Assembly (NCBI GenBank): GCA_018287875.1
Contig: JAGVVL010000025.1
Coordinates: 1,116,001-1,180,000 of the forward strand
Length of the DNA stretch: 64,000 nucleotides
Reading direction: 5' to 3'
Source of the DNA: Nigrospora sphaerica
Taxonomy: Eukaryota > Ascomycota > Sordariomycetes > Amphisphaeriales > Apiosporaceae
The notes beneath the pieces are model-generated. The model was given only the letters and a program-made list of their open reading frames with translations, was not told the origin of the DNA and made no database searches. Shown in pieces: positions 1-10,661 of this stretch; the stretch's first letter is position 1, and the number at the start of each line of letters is the position of its first letter. Made by a program: the position numbers and the translations under genes.

Positions 1-899
1 GAGCAAGGCCAATCTTGAGGCCTGGGGCTTTCTTCTTCCTAGTGAGCTCCAAATCAGAAACGCCCCATGACTGGCTGCTTAAAAGTGACCTGTCAAGGAC
101 TTGAGAGTCGGAGCCTCATGCCGACAGGGGCTGCAGCGAGTAATGCAGAGCGGGAAAGTGGTTACAACCGGGTCTTGGTGCGAGGTTGATCTTATGGTTC
201 GCCAAGGATCAAATATTGAGCTCAGTTCCGGGTTCTATAGGCGAGTTCGGGCCACGAGGAGGCCCGCGACCATGCTTCGAGGTGCCCTTTGCTAACAGGG
301 GTCAGGACTCTTATCTCATGCGTGTGTAGCCGTCGGGTTGGTGCGCGTTTTTCGGCGGAGAAGAAAACCCACGCTGTTGGTAGATTGAGTAGATTTGGAC
401 GACTGTCCTGTTTCCCGGTTCACGCGGACCAGAAGATGGGAAGATACAAGGTTCAACCACCACTGATCTACAACTGGGATGTTGCTCGCGTACTTCGAAC
501 GTTGGACGCGGTCTGTCGCGCTTTATATCGTCGACAACGCGCGGTAACCTCGGAATCGCCCTGCATCCGGTCCAGAGGCCGTGATCAGCGCACATGGTGC
601 AGCTATAGGACCTCGGTCTCCTGATTGCACGCTTCACTGGACGGGGCCTGGACTGGCTGAGTGCGTCTCGGACTTGTTGTCCAGCCGGTTCGGCAAAGAT
701 TCATTGAAGAAGTTTGCAAAGCCGTGTGTCCGCCCACGACGATAGCATGGACAGCCCGGCTGGCAGGGTTGCCGATTGGCGCAGGAACAAAGACCGAACT
801 CCAACCATTGAACTATATCCAGCAAGTGAGACCGATATGCCCACGCGTTCACGGCGTTGCCGTCCTGTATGATTGTACGGGTGTAACACACTGGCCAAC
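1..899. other. Left flank, no supported gene
   Basis: No reading frame here has recognisable domains or coding character. The segment lies upstream of the first HET gene and may hold its promoter. It could also hold missing N-terminal exons, because that HET protein starts unusually close to its HET core. I cannot identify such exons from splice signals alone. Confidence 0.4.
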
Positions 900-2552
900 A
901 TGGTACCCAAAATGCGCGCCGCTCAGTCTCTGCTAGACACATGTCGCAATGCCCACAACGCTTGCTCAAAAGTCCGTGGCGATGACGCAAACGTACTGCC
1001 ATTGTTGCTCATGGATATTGGTCTTGCGGCGTCTGACACGGTACGACTGGTGCATCGCGACGAAGCTCGAGACGCCGTTGGGCCGGCCAATGTGCAATGG
1101 GCCACCCTCAGCTATCCCCGAGACTCGAACAGCCCACGCCTGGGGACGAAGACCGAGATCACCAAACACAAGAATTGTATTGACATGAAGGCAATTCCCG
1201 AGGCATACCAGGACGCCGCGAAGATTGCTCGACACCTTGGCCTGCGCTATCTGTGGATTGACAAGTTTTGCGCCTGGGAGGAAGGGGACGTGGATCGCCG
1301 GCAGGGCGCCTCACGTTCGAAGTGCGGTGTTGACAACATCGCCGACATCTTCGAATATGCCGAGCTCAACATCGCCGTGGCAATTTCACCGGAAATGGTG
1401 GACAACGGTTATGTTGAGTCTAGTAGGACGGATGCCCACACGGCATGTTCGACGCGGTACTCACCCGATGGACTTCCGATGATAAGGAGCCTCAGCCACT
1501 TCGTCCGACCTCTGCTCAGCGACCCCTGGGCTTTCCAGGAGCGCCTGCTTTCACGCCGCAGCATTTACCACCTGGATACTGGCGATTTCATTTGGAACTG
1601 CCACCACTTCCCTCACATCTGTTCCCACAGCTCGTTCGGCAAGGTATGGGCTGACTGCGTCATGGCTATGCCCAAGAAATGGTCCGAGGTCCTGGAAGCT
1701 TTCTCCCTCTGTGATGTGGAAGATGAACATGATCAGATGGAGGCAACGAAGGGCCTTATCCAGCGGAAGGAGGCTAAGCTCGGCACATCATGGCTCTGGA
1801 ACCCTCAGACCGGACATATACCCCAGGACCTGATCTGGCTCGGCGATGTGACTTATCAGCGCGAGGAAGATGTGAGCCGGTTCTGGTCGTGCTCTTGGGC
1901 GTCTTGGTATGGCCCAAAGATGTTCCTCAACAACGTGCGGGTGACTGCCCTGGCCGAAGGCTTCGAGGCTGAGGCCGCAACGCCGGGCGGCCTGCGTATC
2001 CAATGCGCCCGCTTTGACGGACCGCGCGTGGAGCTTCTTTCGGCGGCGAGCTGTGACCTGGCAGCCGAGACCGTGTTCGCTTCCATGTCCTGCGGCACCC
2101 TGATCGCCGCGGTCTGGGACAAGGCCGACTGGCAATTCAGCCGACCCTGCTACCTCTACAACGAGGACGACGACCCCGAAGAGGGAACCCGGCGACGGCG
2201 GCTTCTGGGGCGCGGCATCATCGACAACGCCGACAATTTCGGCCAATACCGCTACAGCGGCGCGGCGCCGCTGTCGCTGGCTTTGTTGGCAGACGAGGTC
2301 GTCGTCCTCCCCGGCGGCGGCGGTGGTGACGGGGACGACGCCGCAACCGATGGTCTCCGCTTCCCTTGGGCCACCACCATGTCGTCATTGTCAGGCGACG
2401 GCGGCGGCGGCGACGGCAAGCGCCTGCTCCGCGTTCACTACGGCCTCGTCCTCCTCGCCAGCGGCCCCGATGAGTACGAACGCGTTGGCGTCTTTGAGTG
2501 CTACGGCGAGGCGCCCGCCAACACCGCCCCGAAGCGGATTATGCTCGCGTAG
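900..2552 (+). CDS. HET-domain protein, divergent (heterokaryon incompatibility family)
   Basis: Single-exon frame of 550 residues from the ATG at 900. The frame stays open upstream to 873 without another ATG. HET-domain proteins trigger incompatibility or programmed cell death when unlike hyphae fuse. Three HET blocks are visible. Block 1 is degenerate: WATLSY at about residue 67 stands where most family members read ALSHCWG. Block 2 is well kept: LGLRYLWID, with the Asp at 121. Block 3 is WAFQERLL, at about 211-218, followed by an IWNCH block. A CxxxHxxC-type stretch lies at about 18-28. The C-terminal third contains Gly/Asp-rich low-complexity DNA (2310-2420). The usual N-terminal cysteine region is missing, so the gene may have an undetected upstream exon or be truncated. 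HET membership is likely. Activity cannot be judged. Confidence 0.75.
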   Translation: MVPKMRAAQSLLDTCRNAHNACSKVRGDDANVLPLLLMDIGLAASDTVRLVHRDEARDAVGPANVQWATLSYPRDSNSPRLGTKTEITKHKNCIDMKAIPEAYQDAAKIARHLGLRYLWIDKFCAWEEGDVDRRQGASRSKCGVDNIADIFEYAELNIAVAISPEMVDNGYVESSRTDAHTACSTRYSPDGLPMIRSLSHFVRPLLSDPWAFQERLLSRRSIYHLDTGDFIWNCHHFPHICSHSSFGKVWADCVMAMPKKWSEVLEAFSLCDVEDEHDQMEATKGLIQRKEAKLGTSWLWNPQTGHIPQDLIWLGDVTYQREEDVSRFWSCSWASWYGPKMFLNNVRVTALAEGFEAEAATPGGLRIQCARFDGPRVELLSAASCDLAAETVFASMSCGTLIAAVWDKADWQFSRPCYLYNEDDDPEEGTRRRRLLGRGIIDNADNFGQYRYSGAAPLSLALLADEVVVLPGGGGGDGDDAATDGLRFPWATTMSSLSGDGGGGDGKRLLRVHYGLVLLASGPDEYERVGVFECYGEAPANTAPKRIMLA

Positions 2553-3360
2553 GGAAGAAAGGCCTAGGTATCCCATCACTTCCAACTGGAGGAAGAGGAA
2601 ACCAAGCCGCTTATGGGTCGGGGTCGGGGGAGAGAAGAGCAATGACGTAGTATAAACAACTTTGGTCGACCCTTCTGTGCAGGCCTTGGCGGACCGGCCT
2701 CGACAGGCTATATTCTTCTGGTTGCATTTCAACAGTTCATGAGTTGCCCTGGGCATAGTAATGTCGGAAACTAGGAGGTTTGGGAGGGGGGTGGTGAAGC
2801 AATAGATGTAAAGAAACAAAAAGCACAAACAAACTAAGTACTATGCTGTCCCTGGAGAGATATTGCGAAAGCTTTCAGTGAAGTTTGACCCATATGGTCG
2901 ACTTTATTTATATATGCCCAAGGCAGTAAGTACCCTAGCGCCCGGTTGCGAGCCACCAAGGGCTCCCGGGCTGTTGGCGATGCGACGCTTCGAGAGCTTT
3001 GTCCGCACGACGAGCCCCCACGAACCCACACCTGCACACACGGTGAGGGAACCAGATCGGGCACCAGGTTGATATCGTCCATGTTCGTCAGCACCGAGGC
3101 TTCATTGCCGACCGCGTACCTGCCCAATTGTGTAGAATCGAGTAGAGATGTCAATTGGCCCCTCAGCTGCGGGGTAAGCGGGTTAGGTAGGAAATCAGCA
3201 CTAACACCATCGACTTCACCGGTGCCTATCATGGATCCCGTACTCGATGCCTCGCATCCTGCCCGTGGTCAACCACTTCCAATCTGCATATTTTTGCTTC
3301 GAGAAGCACCGCAAGTGTCCGACGCTCTCCCGCTGAAGAGACCACGGTGTCTTGCTCACC

Positions 3361-5672
3361 ATGGCCACTCTGTCTGGCCCACAGCAGCTGTGCGAGCCGT
3401 GCGCCGCAATCTTCCAGACCGCGAATCTCGACTTCACGGCGCCTTCGCACCCACATCACCATGATATTGACTCCTTCCGTTCGGCCGTGGCTGCCGGCTG
3501 CCCCATGTGCAAGGCTCTCCTCTCCGAATGGGAAGGCGATGCGCCACTAGCAAGTGACGATACAGCCCCTTTCCGCACCGGCTACACTTTCTCCCAAGGC
3601 TTCTTGCATGAGAATCATCACCCGTCAAACAAGACGCCCGCCGAAAAGCAAAAGCGCAAGCCGTTCTTCATAATCAACCTGGTAGCGTCAAGCGGCCGTG
3701 CTCGTCAGTTCCTACTTCTACCATCTTCTGGTACGCCGTCCTTCGCCCCGGTTTGCAGCTCTTGCACCCCCATTCTTCCGCTTTCCAACTCGTACACTAG
3801 CTTAGATCATTCTTAGACGTGAGGCTCCTTTCTCCGCTAGAGCACTCCCAGCCTCTCGACCCGGAGAAAGCTCGCTTCGAGAAGGCCCGGGACTGGCTGA
3901 AATATTGCAACGTCAACCACACCAAGTGCCAGGCTCTCCACGCTTGGAAGTCATCCGGGCGCCGCTACCAGCCGCAACGCCTTGTCCGGATTCCCGAACC
4001 AGGAAGTACAACATGGCGCCTGGTGCTACGTGGGGAATACGAAACCGCCGATGGCCAAGGTTATGTGACTTTGAGTCACCGTTGGGCCGCCGACCCCAAC
4101 CAGAACAACTTGCTCCTAGACGAGAACCTGGAATCTTTCAGGCGCGGTCAGGACGTCGCAGTTTTGCCGCGCACATTCCAGGACGCCTTGGTCGTTGCTC
4201 GTGAACTCGGTGTTCCTTACATATGGATAGACTGCTTGTGCATCATCCAAAACTCTGATGCCGACTGGGACGAACAGAGTCGGGAGATGGGCAAGATTTA
4301 CACTCACTCCATATGCAACATCGCCGCGACGGGGGTAGCTAACAATTCTGCGAGCTTTCTGGAGCAAATAGGTCATTTTGTGCCTCTTCCCACAACAGTT
4401 CGGCCGGCTTGGTTGGATCGCATCTCCGCTGACCGGCGTAAGGACGCTGACGGGCAGCCACGGGCAACACACGATGACCTGTGTGTGGTCGACCGCTTTT
4501 TTTGGTGGGCGCAGGTTACCAAGAAACCTCTCATGAAACGAGGTTGGGTGTTTCAGGAACGGCTCCTCACTCAGAGAGTCTTGCACTTCGGAAGCGACCA
4601 ACTGTTATGGGAGTGTGCCACGCACGATGCTTGCGAGGCTTTTCCGCAGGGTCTACCGTATTGGCTACACACACGCGGCCAAACCAACTTCAAAGACTTG
4701 GCTGCCTTTCAAAGTATCCTGGGCCAGTCATACGACAGCTTGCCTGCAAGCCTCTCTGCAGCACATGCCGGGCCTTCCACATCCACACCCACCGAGTCGA
4801 ACACCTTCTACTCCTGGTGCGATATCGTCGAAGCTTACTCGAGGACACGGCTCACCAAGCCTACCGACAAGCTTGTGGCATTGGCCGGTATTGCCGAGCT
4901 CGCGTCACGGTGGAGATGGTCAGATGAGGTCCAAACTCCGCCCCAATACTACGCCGGAGTATTCAGTCACGGCCTGCTGTTGATGCTTGAATGGAACACG
5001 TTCGCTTCCAGAAAGGGAGGCTCGGGCGAAACCCGTCTGGCAGAATTTGTCGCCCCAACATGGTCTTGGGCTAGCAACAACGACCGTGTGTTCTACGACT
5101 ACCAATCGAGGACATTCTCCACATGGCATGCGGATAGCCGCCTCATACCCGCCTGGGGAGGTAGGCTACAGGACCCGCGGTGGAGACGAAGGCTGCCTCT
5201 GCCGAAGGAACTGCTTGACTGGCAACCGTTGCTCTTCAATCTCCAGGCCCAAACCAAGACCAGCCCCGAGGCGCCGTTCAGTCGAGTGTACGGCGGGCAT
5301 CTAGACGCCGAAGGCTGGGTCCTAAGGCTAAGCTGTCTATTTCCCGACGAGGGTGCCGCGGCGGCAAGCGGGCACGACTGGCCGGTTCTCATCTACCAGG
5401 ACGCCATAGAGGATGTCCCCAAAGACGACCTATTTGCCCTGCCGCTGAGATGCATTAAGCTCGGAGGCTGGACAGTGAAGAGGTTCTACTGGGTCACTGG
5501 CCTGGTTTTGAGGAAGACAGAGGCCGCAGACAAAGCCACATACTCCCGGTTCGGGCTATTCTCTGTCCCTTCTTCAGTGGGAACTCGAGGAATAGGGGTT
5601 GAGGTCACGGAAAATCCCTTCCAGGCAACGATGTCCATCGGGGAGCCTCCGTCAGCAATCCGAATCATCTGA
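3361..5672 (+). CDS. HET-domain protein (heterokaryon incompatibility family)
   Basis: Two exons, 3361-3730 and 3817-5672, give 741 residues. The 86-nt intron has a GTACGC donor, a pyrimidine-rich 3' half and a TTCTTAG acceptor, and it joins the two frames exactly. The start ATG has a good CACCATGG context. The N-terminus has the LCEPCAAIF cysteine pair, and MCKALL follows at about 45. The HET core begins with YVTLSHRW at about 206. It continues with YIWIDCLCIIQ and ends with RGWVFQERLL at about 366-375, followed by LLWEC. A WSWAS block, common in the C-terminal half of this family, is present. All canonical HET blocks are intact, so this looks like a functional allorecognition-type gene. It follows another HET gene in the same orientation. 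The two proteins are clearly diverged, not a recent duplication. Confidence 0.88.
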
Positions 5673-6232
5673 CAACCTGTTCGAGCCAGATGGAGTCATC
5701 GTGGGAGAGGCTGCGAACATGAATCCCACCAGGAGGAGCAACGGGCGATACGGGGTACGCCAGCCCGGGTGACTCTTCCCGGTGGTTCGCATCTATCGGA
5801 AGGCGCAGGCGTTTGAATACGCGGGTATCGAAACCAGGTATCAGCGCCTAACCAACTACTTTCCTCGTCATCGCCGTTCCCGACTTACTTTCCCCTTATC
5901 GTCGCTCCCGGGAAAGAGCAGTTGGTGTACAGTCCCGAGCCGTGTTCGAAATTTCTACTTTCTCCGATTGATGCTCCGCCATCAAGGCAAGCAGAGAAAA
6001 ACAGAAATACAATTCACTCTTGACCTTGGATGCTTTAGATACACAACACCACTTCTTTCATTTCTACGACAGCACGCCTGCGTATCGATGACATCCTTCT
6101 GTTGCAAGAGAACTGAACACATCTTTTCAGTACTTCTTCACGCATCAACTCCCAGCCAGAAGTCACGCCAGCGGACGCCACGTCACGTATGGGGTCGGCT
6201 AAGCACCAGGCGTGTAGTTCGGGTCGCGCCAC
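5673..6232. other. Intergenic, HET gene to repeat gene
   Basis: Contains the 3' flank of the upstream HET gene and presumably the promoter and 5' UTR of the next gene. An open frame runs through 5782-6357 but lacks recognisable protein features, and I do not call it. No repeat or RNA gene was seen. Confidence 0.4.
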
Positions 6233-7420
6233 ATGCCACTTCGGAGGGAACAGTTGGCCAGCCGGCCGAGGGGGTCGGCTTGCACGCCGGACTCGGTTTG
6301 GAAGCCGTGGCCGTTTCGAGGGGGGCAGGCTGTAAAGACCACGAGAAAGCCTGTTGAGGACGAGGATGACGCCAAGTCGGATTTGTCGGAGCTGGATCTG
6401 ACTGATCCGGGTCTGACTGACGCAGACCTGACTGATGTGGATCCGGCACCACCGAGCCAGGAAGATATTGCCTCAGTACACCCGGATCTGAAACACCCGG
6501 GATGGGAGCCGCGGCCGAGACGCGTCGTGGATCTATCGGTACACCCAATGGCGTATTGGCCACCGCCGATAACTGAAAAGACAGAGTCGCAAGAACTGCC
6601 CAGTCGAGCGGAAACCCCAATGGTAGCCGCATCAACCTCTTACTACCGCCGGAATGCGACGAAAGAGCGCCCGTTGTTTCCCCCAGATTTTGTTCGGAAC
6701 CCTTTGGCCCTCTTCTTCCTCGGCACTTACCTCGACGCGGCGAAGGAGATTTATTATAAAGGGTTAATTGGACTATACCGTCTCCAAAAATTCGGGATCC
6801 CCGACCAAAGAGCTGTCGCCACCAGTGAGATTGAGATGTATGTGGAAGGCAAGTGGACCGAAGCCCACGGGCCTCAACACCGTCAATGGCTCAGGCAAAT
6901 TGCCGACTCGGCGCGCCGGGACGCCACTGCTCTCTCTTGGCCATCCGATATGGCCGACGTGAATTGGCAAATGGGCGATTACCGAATGGCTTTTGATAGC
7001 GAAGACGCGGTAGAAGACGCTTCTCAGGAGCTGGGGTCGGACACTTCTGAGGTCGGGATCCCGTTCGATGGCGATGCTACTATCTCCGAAGCATCAGAGG
7101 TGTGGAGGGCGTTCGATGGCGATGCTACTATCTCCGAAGCATCAGAGGTGTGGAGGGCGTTCGATGGCGATACTACTATCTCCGAAGCATCAGAGCTCGG
7201 GGGGGTGTTCAATGACGACGCCACTATCTCCGAAGCACCAGAGGTCAGGAAGGCGCTCGATGACGCTGCTATCATCTTTGAAGCACCCGAGGCCCTTGGA
7301 CCAATACCGCGTACGGACGTTTCCGGGACAAAGCCGAAGACGAACTGTGGTCGTAAGGAGGAGATGGAAGTAGGGCCCTCAGGCCGAAGAGCCATCACTA
7401 TAAAGGATTTACTGAACTGA
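6233..7420 (+). CDS. Hypothetical protein with acidic tandem repeats
   Basis: One 395-residue frame from the ATG at 6233 to the TGA at 7420. I do not recognise the family. The N-terminal third has a short Leu/Thr/Asp ladder (LTDPGLTDADLTDVD). The middle (about 145-235) is hydrophobic and aromatic and looks folded, with blocks such as NPLALFFLGTYLDAA and YKGLIGLYRLQKFG. The C-terminal third carries five consecutive 16-residue units with consensus FDGDATISEASEVWRA (residues 278-357, DNA 7064-7303), the first two identical in DNA. No signal peptide or clear membrane segment is visible. The position directly after two HET genes in the same orientation suggests, but does not prove, a link with allorecognition. 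The reading frame is kept through the repeats, which supports real coding. The exact start, and whether the N-terminus is spliced, is uncertain. Confidence 0.6.
   Translation: MPLRREQLASRPRGSACTPDSVWKPWPFRGGQAVKTTRKPVEDEDDAKSDLSELDLTDPGLTDADLTDVDPAPPSQEDIASVHPDLKHPGWEPRPRRVVDLSVHPMAYWPPPITEKTESQELPSRAETPMVAASTSYYRRNATKERPLFPPDFVRNPLALFFLGTYLDAAKEIYYKGLIGLYRLQKFGIPDQRAVATSEIEMYVEGKWTEAHGPQHRQWLRQIADSARRDATALSWPSDMADVNWQMGDYRMAFDSEDAVEDASQELGSDTSEVGIPFDGDATISEASEVWRAFDGDATISEASEVWRAFDGDTTISEASELGGVFNDDATISEAPEVRKALDDAAIIFEAPEALGPIPRTDVSGTKPKTNCGRKEEMEVGPSGRRAITIKDLLN
7064..7303 (+). repeat. 48-bp coding minisatellite, 5 units
   Basis: Five head-to-tail 48-bp units start at 7064, 7112, 7160, 7208 and 7256. 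Units 1 and 2 are identical. Unit 3 differs from them near its start by one base (Ala to Thr) and diverges at its end. Units 4 and 5 are progressively decayed. Each unit encodes 16 residues, so copy-number change would not shift the frame. Confidence 0.9.
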
Positions 7421-8502
7421 GATAAACAAGGTGTTTCGGAGCGTCATGAATAAATCCGAAGACGCTCTTCCGAGGCTAGCGCCGGGCAGGCTGAGGCAGG
7501 CTTACAAATGGGGTGGAATCGAAGTTGACCTATGGCGGCGCATTCTACGTTGGGCCGGTTGAGAGGAGAGATTCACTACTTTGAGCGCCAGCGCTAGGGA
7601 ATATCGGTAATCCTTAACCTTTTGGTGTCTCGGGCTGGTGCTGCTGATGGCCAGTTAGTAGCACGGATCCGGAAAGCGGAAGGTCAAGCCGCTCGGCGTC
7701 TCCGGGGGACGACGGGAACGGACGAGGACGGGCCGGGACGGACTTAACCCAAGTCATGAATAGAGAGGATAAGAGGAAAAGACTGTCAACAAGGCAGCCC
7801 AATTAGTGGAGTACGGCATCGCCCGCGGCTGTCGCCAAGATTCATGCTCGACACGTGGCCGGGGCATGCAAATGCGGTTGCGTCTTTCGGATTCCGTAAG
7901 CATAACGGAACCGCACGTTGGTACATCGCGTCGGAGCTGGTGTTATGCGCTACTGCAGCGCCCCACCCGGCATTTGGGGTCAAAGTGGCCCTTGGGGCCG
8001 AGACCGAGACTACGACTGGTCTAACCCCGCTACGCCCGCTATTGCGAGTGGTTGTGTAGCTGTGTTTGTCATCGCCGGCCCTTTTTTTTTTCTCGGTGTG
8101 GCTTAGTCATGTCGCCTTGTGGCCGTACGGATTTGTAAGTCTGCTCCGAAGGACTCGGTGGAAGCGCAAAGAGCGGGGAGGAGGAGCCTCGTGGTGGACG
8201 ACGGAAGCCACGGGAAAGCGGCCAGGGACCTCCCGACCCTCATGATGTCAAGGAAGACCCTCGTTGACGGCGTTATCGACTTCTGCCCCGCCAGGAGGGG
8301 CGGATCGGGGCCGACGAGAGGCGATGGCAGATACAAGATGGGAACGGATCCCGCCTCGATCTTCCTGGGGCGGGCTTGACCATACCTCTCTCGCCGAAGA
8401 CACTACATCTCCTGGACAGAGCCTGCTTTTACTTGCCCCTACGATCACCGCTTAGCCTCCCTCGACCCCAAACAACGAACTAGCCCCATCATCATCGCCA
8501 CC
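7421..8502. other. Intergenic 7.4-8.5 kb
   Basis: About 1.1 kb between the repeat gene and the oxidoreductase. Short frames here lack protein character. The sequence just before 8503 ends in a C-rich leader and a gccaccATGG start context, so the right part probably holds the oxidoreductase promoter and 5' UTR. Confidence 0.4.
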
Positions 8503-9997
8503 ATGGTCAACCAGCACAAGGCCGCCTTCCTCGACGGCGCGCACAAGCCCCTGCGCGTCGACCTGCGCGACTCGGCCAAGCCGGGCCCCGGCGAGGTGCT
8601 GCTGCGCGTGCGCGCCGTCGCCATCAACCCCGTCGACTGGAAGATCCAGGACTACGGCGCCTTCATCCGCGAGTGGCCGACGGTGCTGGGCGAGGACCTG
8701 GCGGGCGAGGTGCTCGAGGTTGGACCAGAGGTCACAGCCGACTGGGCCGTCCGCGGCCGCCGCGTCATCGCCCACTCGCAGTTCCTGGGCAACGGGAACC
8801 TCGACCACGCCGGCTTCCAGGACATCGTCGTCGCCTCCGCCGACTCCGTCGCGCCCCTGCCCGATAGCGTCTCCTTCGAGGCCGGCGTCGCGCTGCCCCT
8901 CGCCGTCGCCACCGCCGCCGCCGGCCTGTTCCAGAGCGACCAGTAAGCAGCATCCCGTCTTCCTTCTTTAACCCCCCTCCCTTCCCCACGAAATACTCCC
9001 CTTGCTCTTGGTTTCTGTTTGTTGCGGCCCGAAGGGACCGGAAACATGATGCTCCACGAACCCCCCCTTGCTCGACGAAAATAAAAAGGCCACGCTGACT
9101 CTAGAACGACGGTAGCCTCGACCTGTCGCTGCCGAGCGCCCAGCCCGCCGCCGCCAACAAGGCGGTGCTCGTCTGGGGCGGCAGCTCGAGCGTCGGCACC
9201 GCCGCCATCCAGCTCGCCGTCGCCGCCGGCTACGACGTCGTGTCCACGGCGTCCACGCGCAACTTTGACCTCGTCAAGGGCCTCGGCGCGCGCGCCGTCG
9301 TGGATTACAGCGACGCCGGCGTCGTGGCGGCGCTCGTGGACGAGCTGAAGAAGGGCGGCGAGTTCGCGGGTGCTTACGATGGTATGCTTTCCCCCCCGCC
9401 TTTCCCCCCATGCATATATGTGCATGTGCGTGTGTGAGAGAGAGAGAGAGAAGGAGAGGGAGAGACAGAAAATCCTGCTGACACGCAGCCTTCCCCCGCA
9501 GCCATCGGCACCGAGCAGAGCCAGAAGACGATCGCCGAGGTGGTCGCCCAGTTCGGCGGCGGCAAGATTGCGACTGTCCTCCCGCCCGCCAAGGACCTGC
9601 CCGCCAACGTCACCTCTTCCGGTAGTACGTGTTTGAACCTGTTGCCTCTCCCACTCCCTCCCGGCAGGGGTCGTGAGTCATGTGTTTGCTGACTTTGTTT
9701 GCGCCTGCCAGTCTTTGCCATCACCATCTACAAGCAGCACGCCCAAATCGGCAAGACCGTCTGGTAAGTGGTGATCCCCGAATAACCTCCCTTCACCTCG
9801 CACTAGCCGGACTTTGGTCATACTGACGTGGTCCCCCCCTTTCCAGGCAAGAGTTCCTGCCCCAGGCCCTCCAGTCGGGCCAGTTCAAGCCGGCGCCGCC
9901 CCCCGAGGTCGTCGGCCACGGCCTCGAGGCCCTCCAGGGCGCTTTCGACAAGCAAAAGGCCGGCGTCTCGGCCAAGAAGATTGTCGTGACTCTGTAA
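8503..9997 (+). CDS. Quinone-oxidoreductase-like MDR family reductase (zinc-free)
   Basis: Five exons, 8503-8942, 9116-9381, 9502-9624, 9712-9763 and 9847-9997, give 343 residues. All introns are GT-AG and restore frame. The N-terminal GroES-like half has GEVLLRVRAVAINPVDWKI and the block GEDLAGEVLEVG. The nucleotide-binding half starts at about 164 with VLVWGGSSSVG, the Rossmann glycine-rich turn of this family, and continues with the AIQLAVAAGYDVV helix. The set of zinc-binding cysteines found in alcohol dehydrogenases is absent. The protein therefore resembles the fungal quinone/enoyl-reductase branch, which uses NADPH to reduce C=C bonds or quinones. Substrate is unknown. The same fold also occurs in trans-acting enoyl reductases of polyketide clusters, but no polyketide synthase is in the window. 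The second intron contains a short GA microsatellite (9436-9450). Confidence 0.88.
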
Positions 9998-10661
9998 AAA
10001 GGGAGTTTTTTCTTCAAGACCGCAGTGACTGGCCGTCGCAGAAAAGCCCGGAGGAAAACGTGACGAAGAGCAAGGGTTACAAAATAGTAACTTTCGACAA
10101 GATGAATGAATGTGAATGACACCTATGAACACTCGGCGTTACCCGGCCTTTTTCCGTTACAGCGCGCCGGCAACGTCCGTGTGTGCGTATGTGAGCTGGA
10201 CAAGACGGTATCGCAAGTCAGCTCACGGCGGGGAGTAGTATAAAGAAGAGTTTGGTAAGGAGAAACCCAAGCTGTCTGATAGCAACCCGGAGGACCTGCG
10301 CCTTTCCTACCATGCGACCGCGAACCAGTCTCTTATCTCCGGCGTTCCCTATTTATCCCCTCCCCGCCCTCCTCTTCCCTTGGCGTGCGGTCCGCCGCGG
10401 CCTCGGCGTCAGCAACCTTCCCACACGTGGCCATCCGTCGGAGAGGCGGGTGCACGGCCCGCGCGGGCCGCTACAGCCGCATGTGCCGAGGAATGCCGAC
10501 CGACGACATATTACGGGGACGGAACCCCGAAACGAACCCTCCCCCGTGTTTGCCTTGCAATCCGCATTATCACCGCTTCCGTCGAGCGAGGAAACAAGAC
10601 AGGAGCCCAGTACCCATCTATCGTAACTTTGCGGGGCTGCCCGTTCAGCCGTTGACGTTCT
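9998..10661. other. Intergenic 10.0-10.7 kb
   Basis: Holds the 3' flank of the oxidoreductase and the upstream region of the nitronate monooxygenase. Several overlapping short frames in GC-rich sequence have no recognisable features. Nothing else was identified. Confidence 0.4.

Noticed and set aside
8652..9425. 257-codon minus-strand frame over the quinone-oxidoreductase-like gene
   Set aside because: Antisense to five well-spliced exons with clear MDR motifs.
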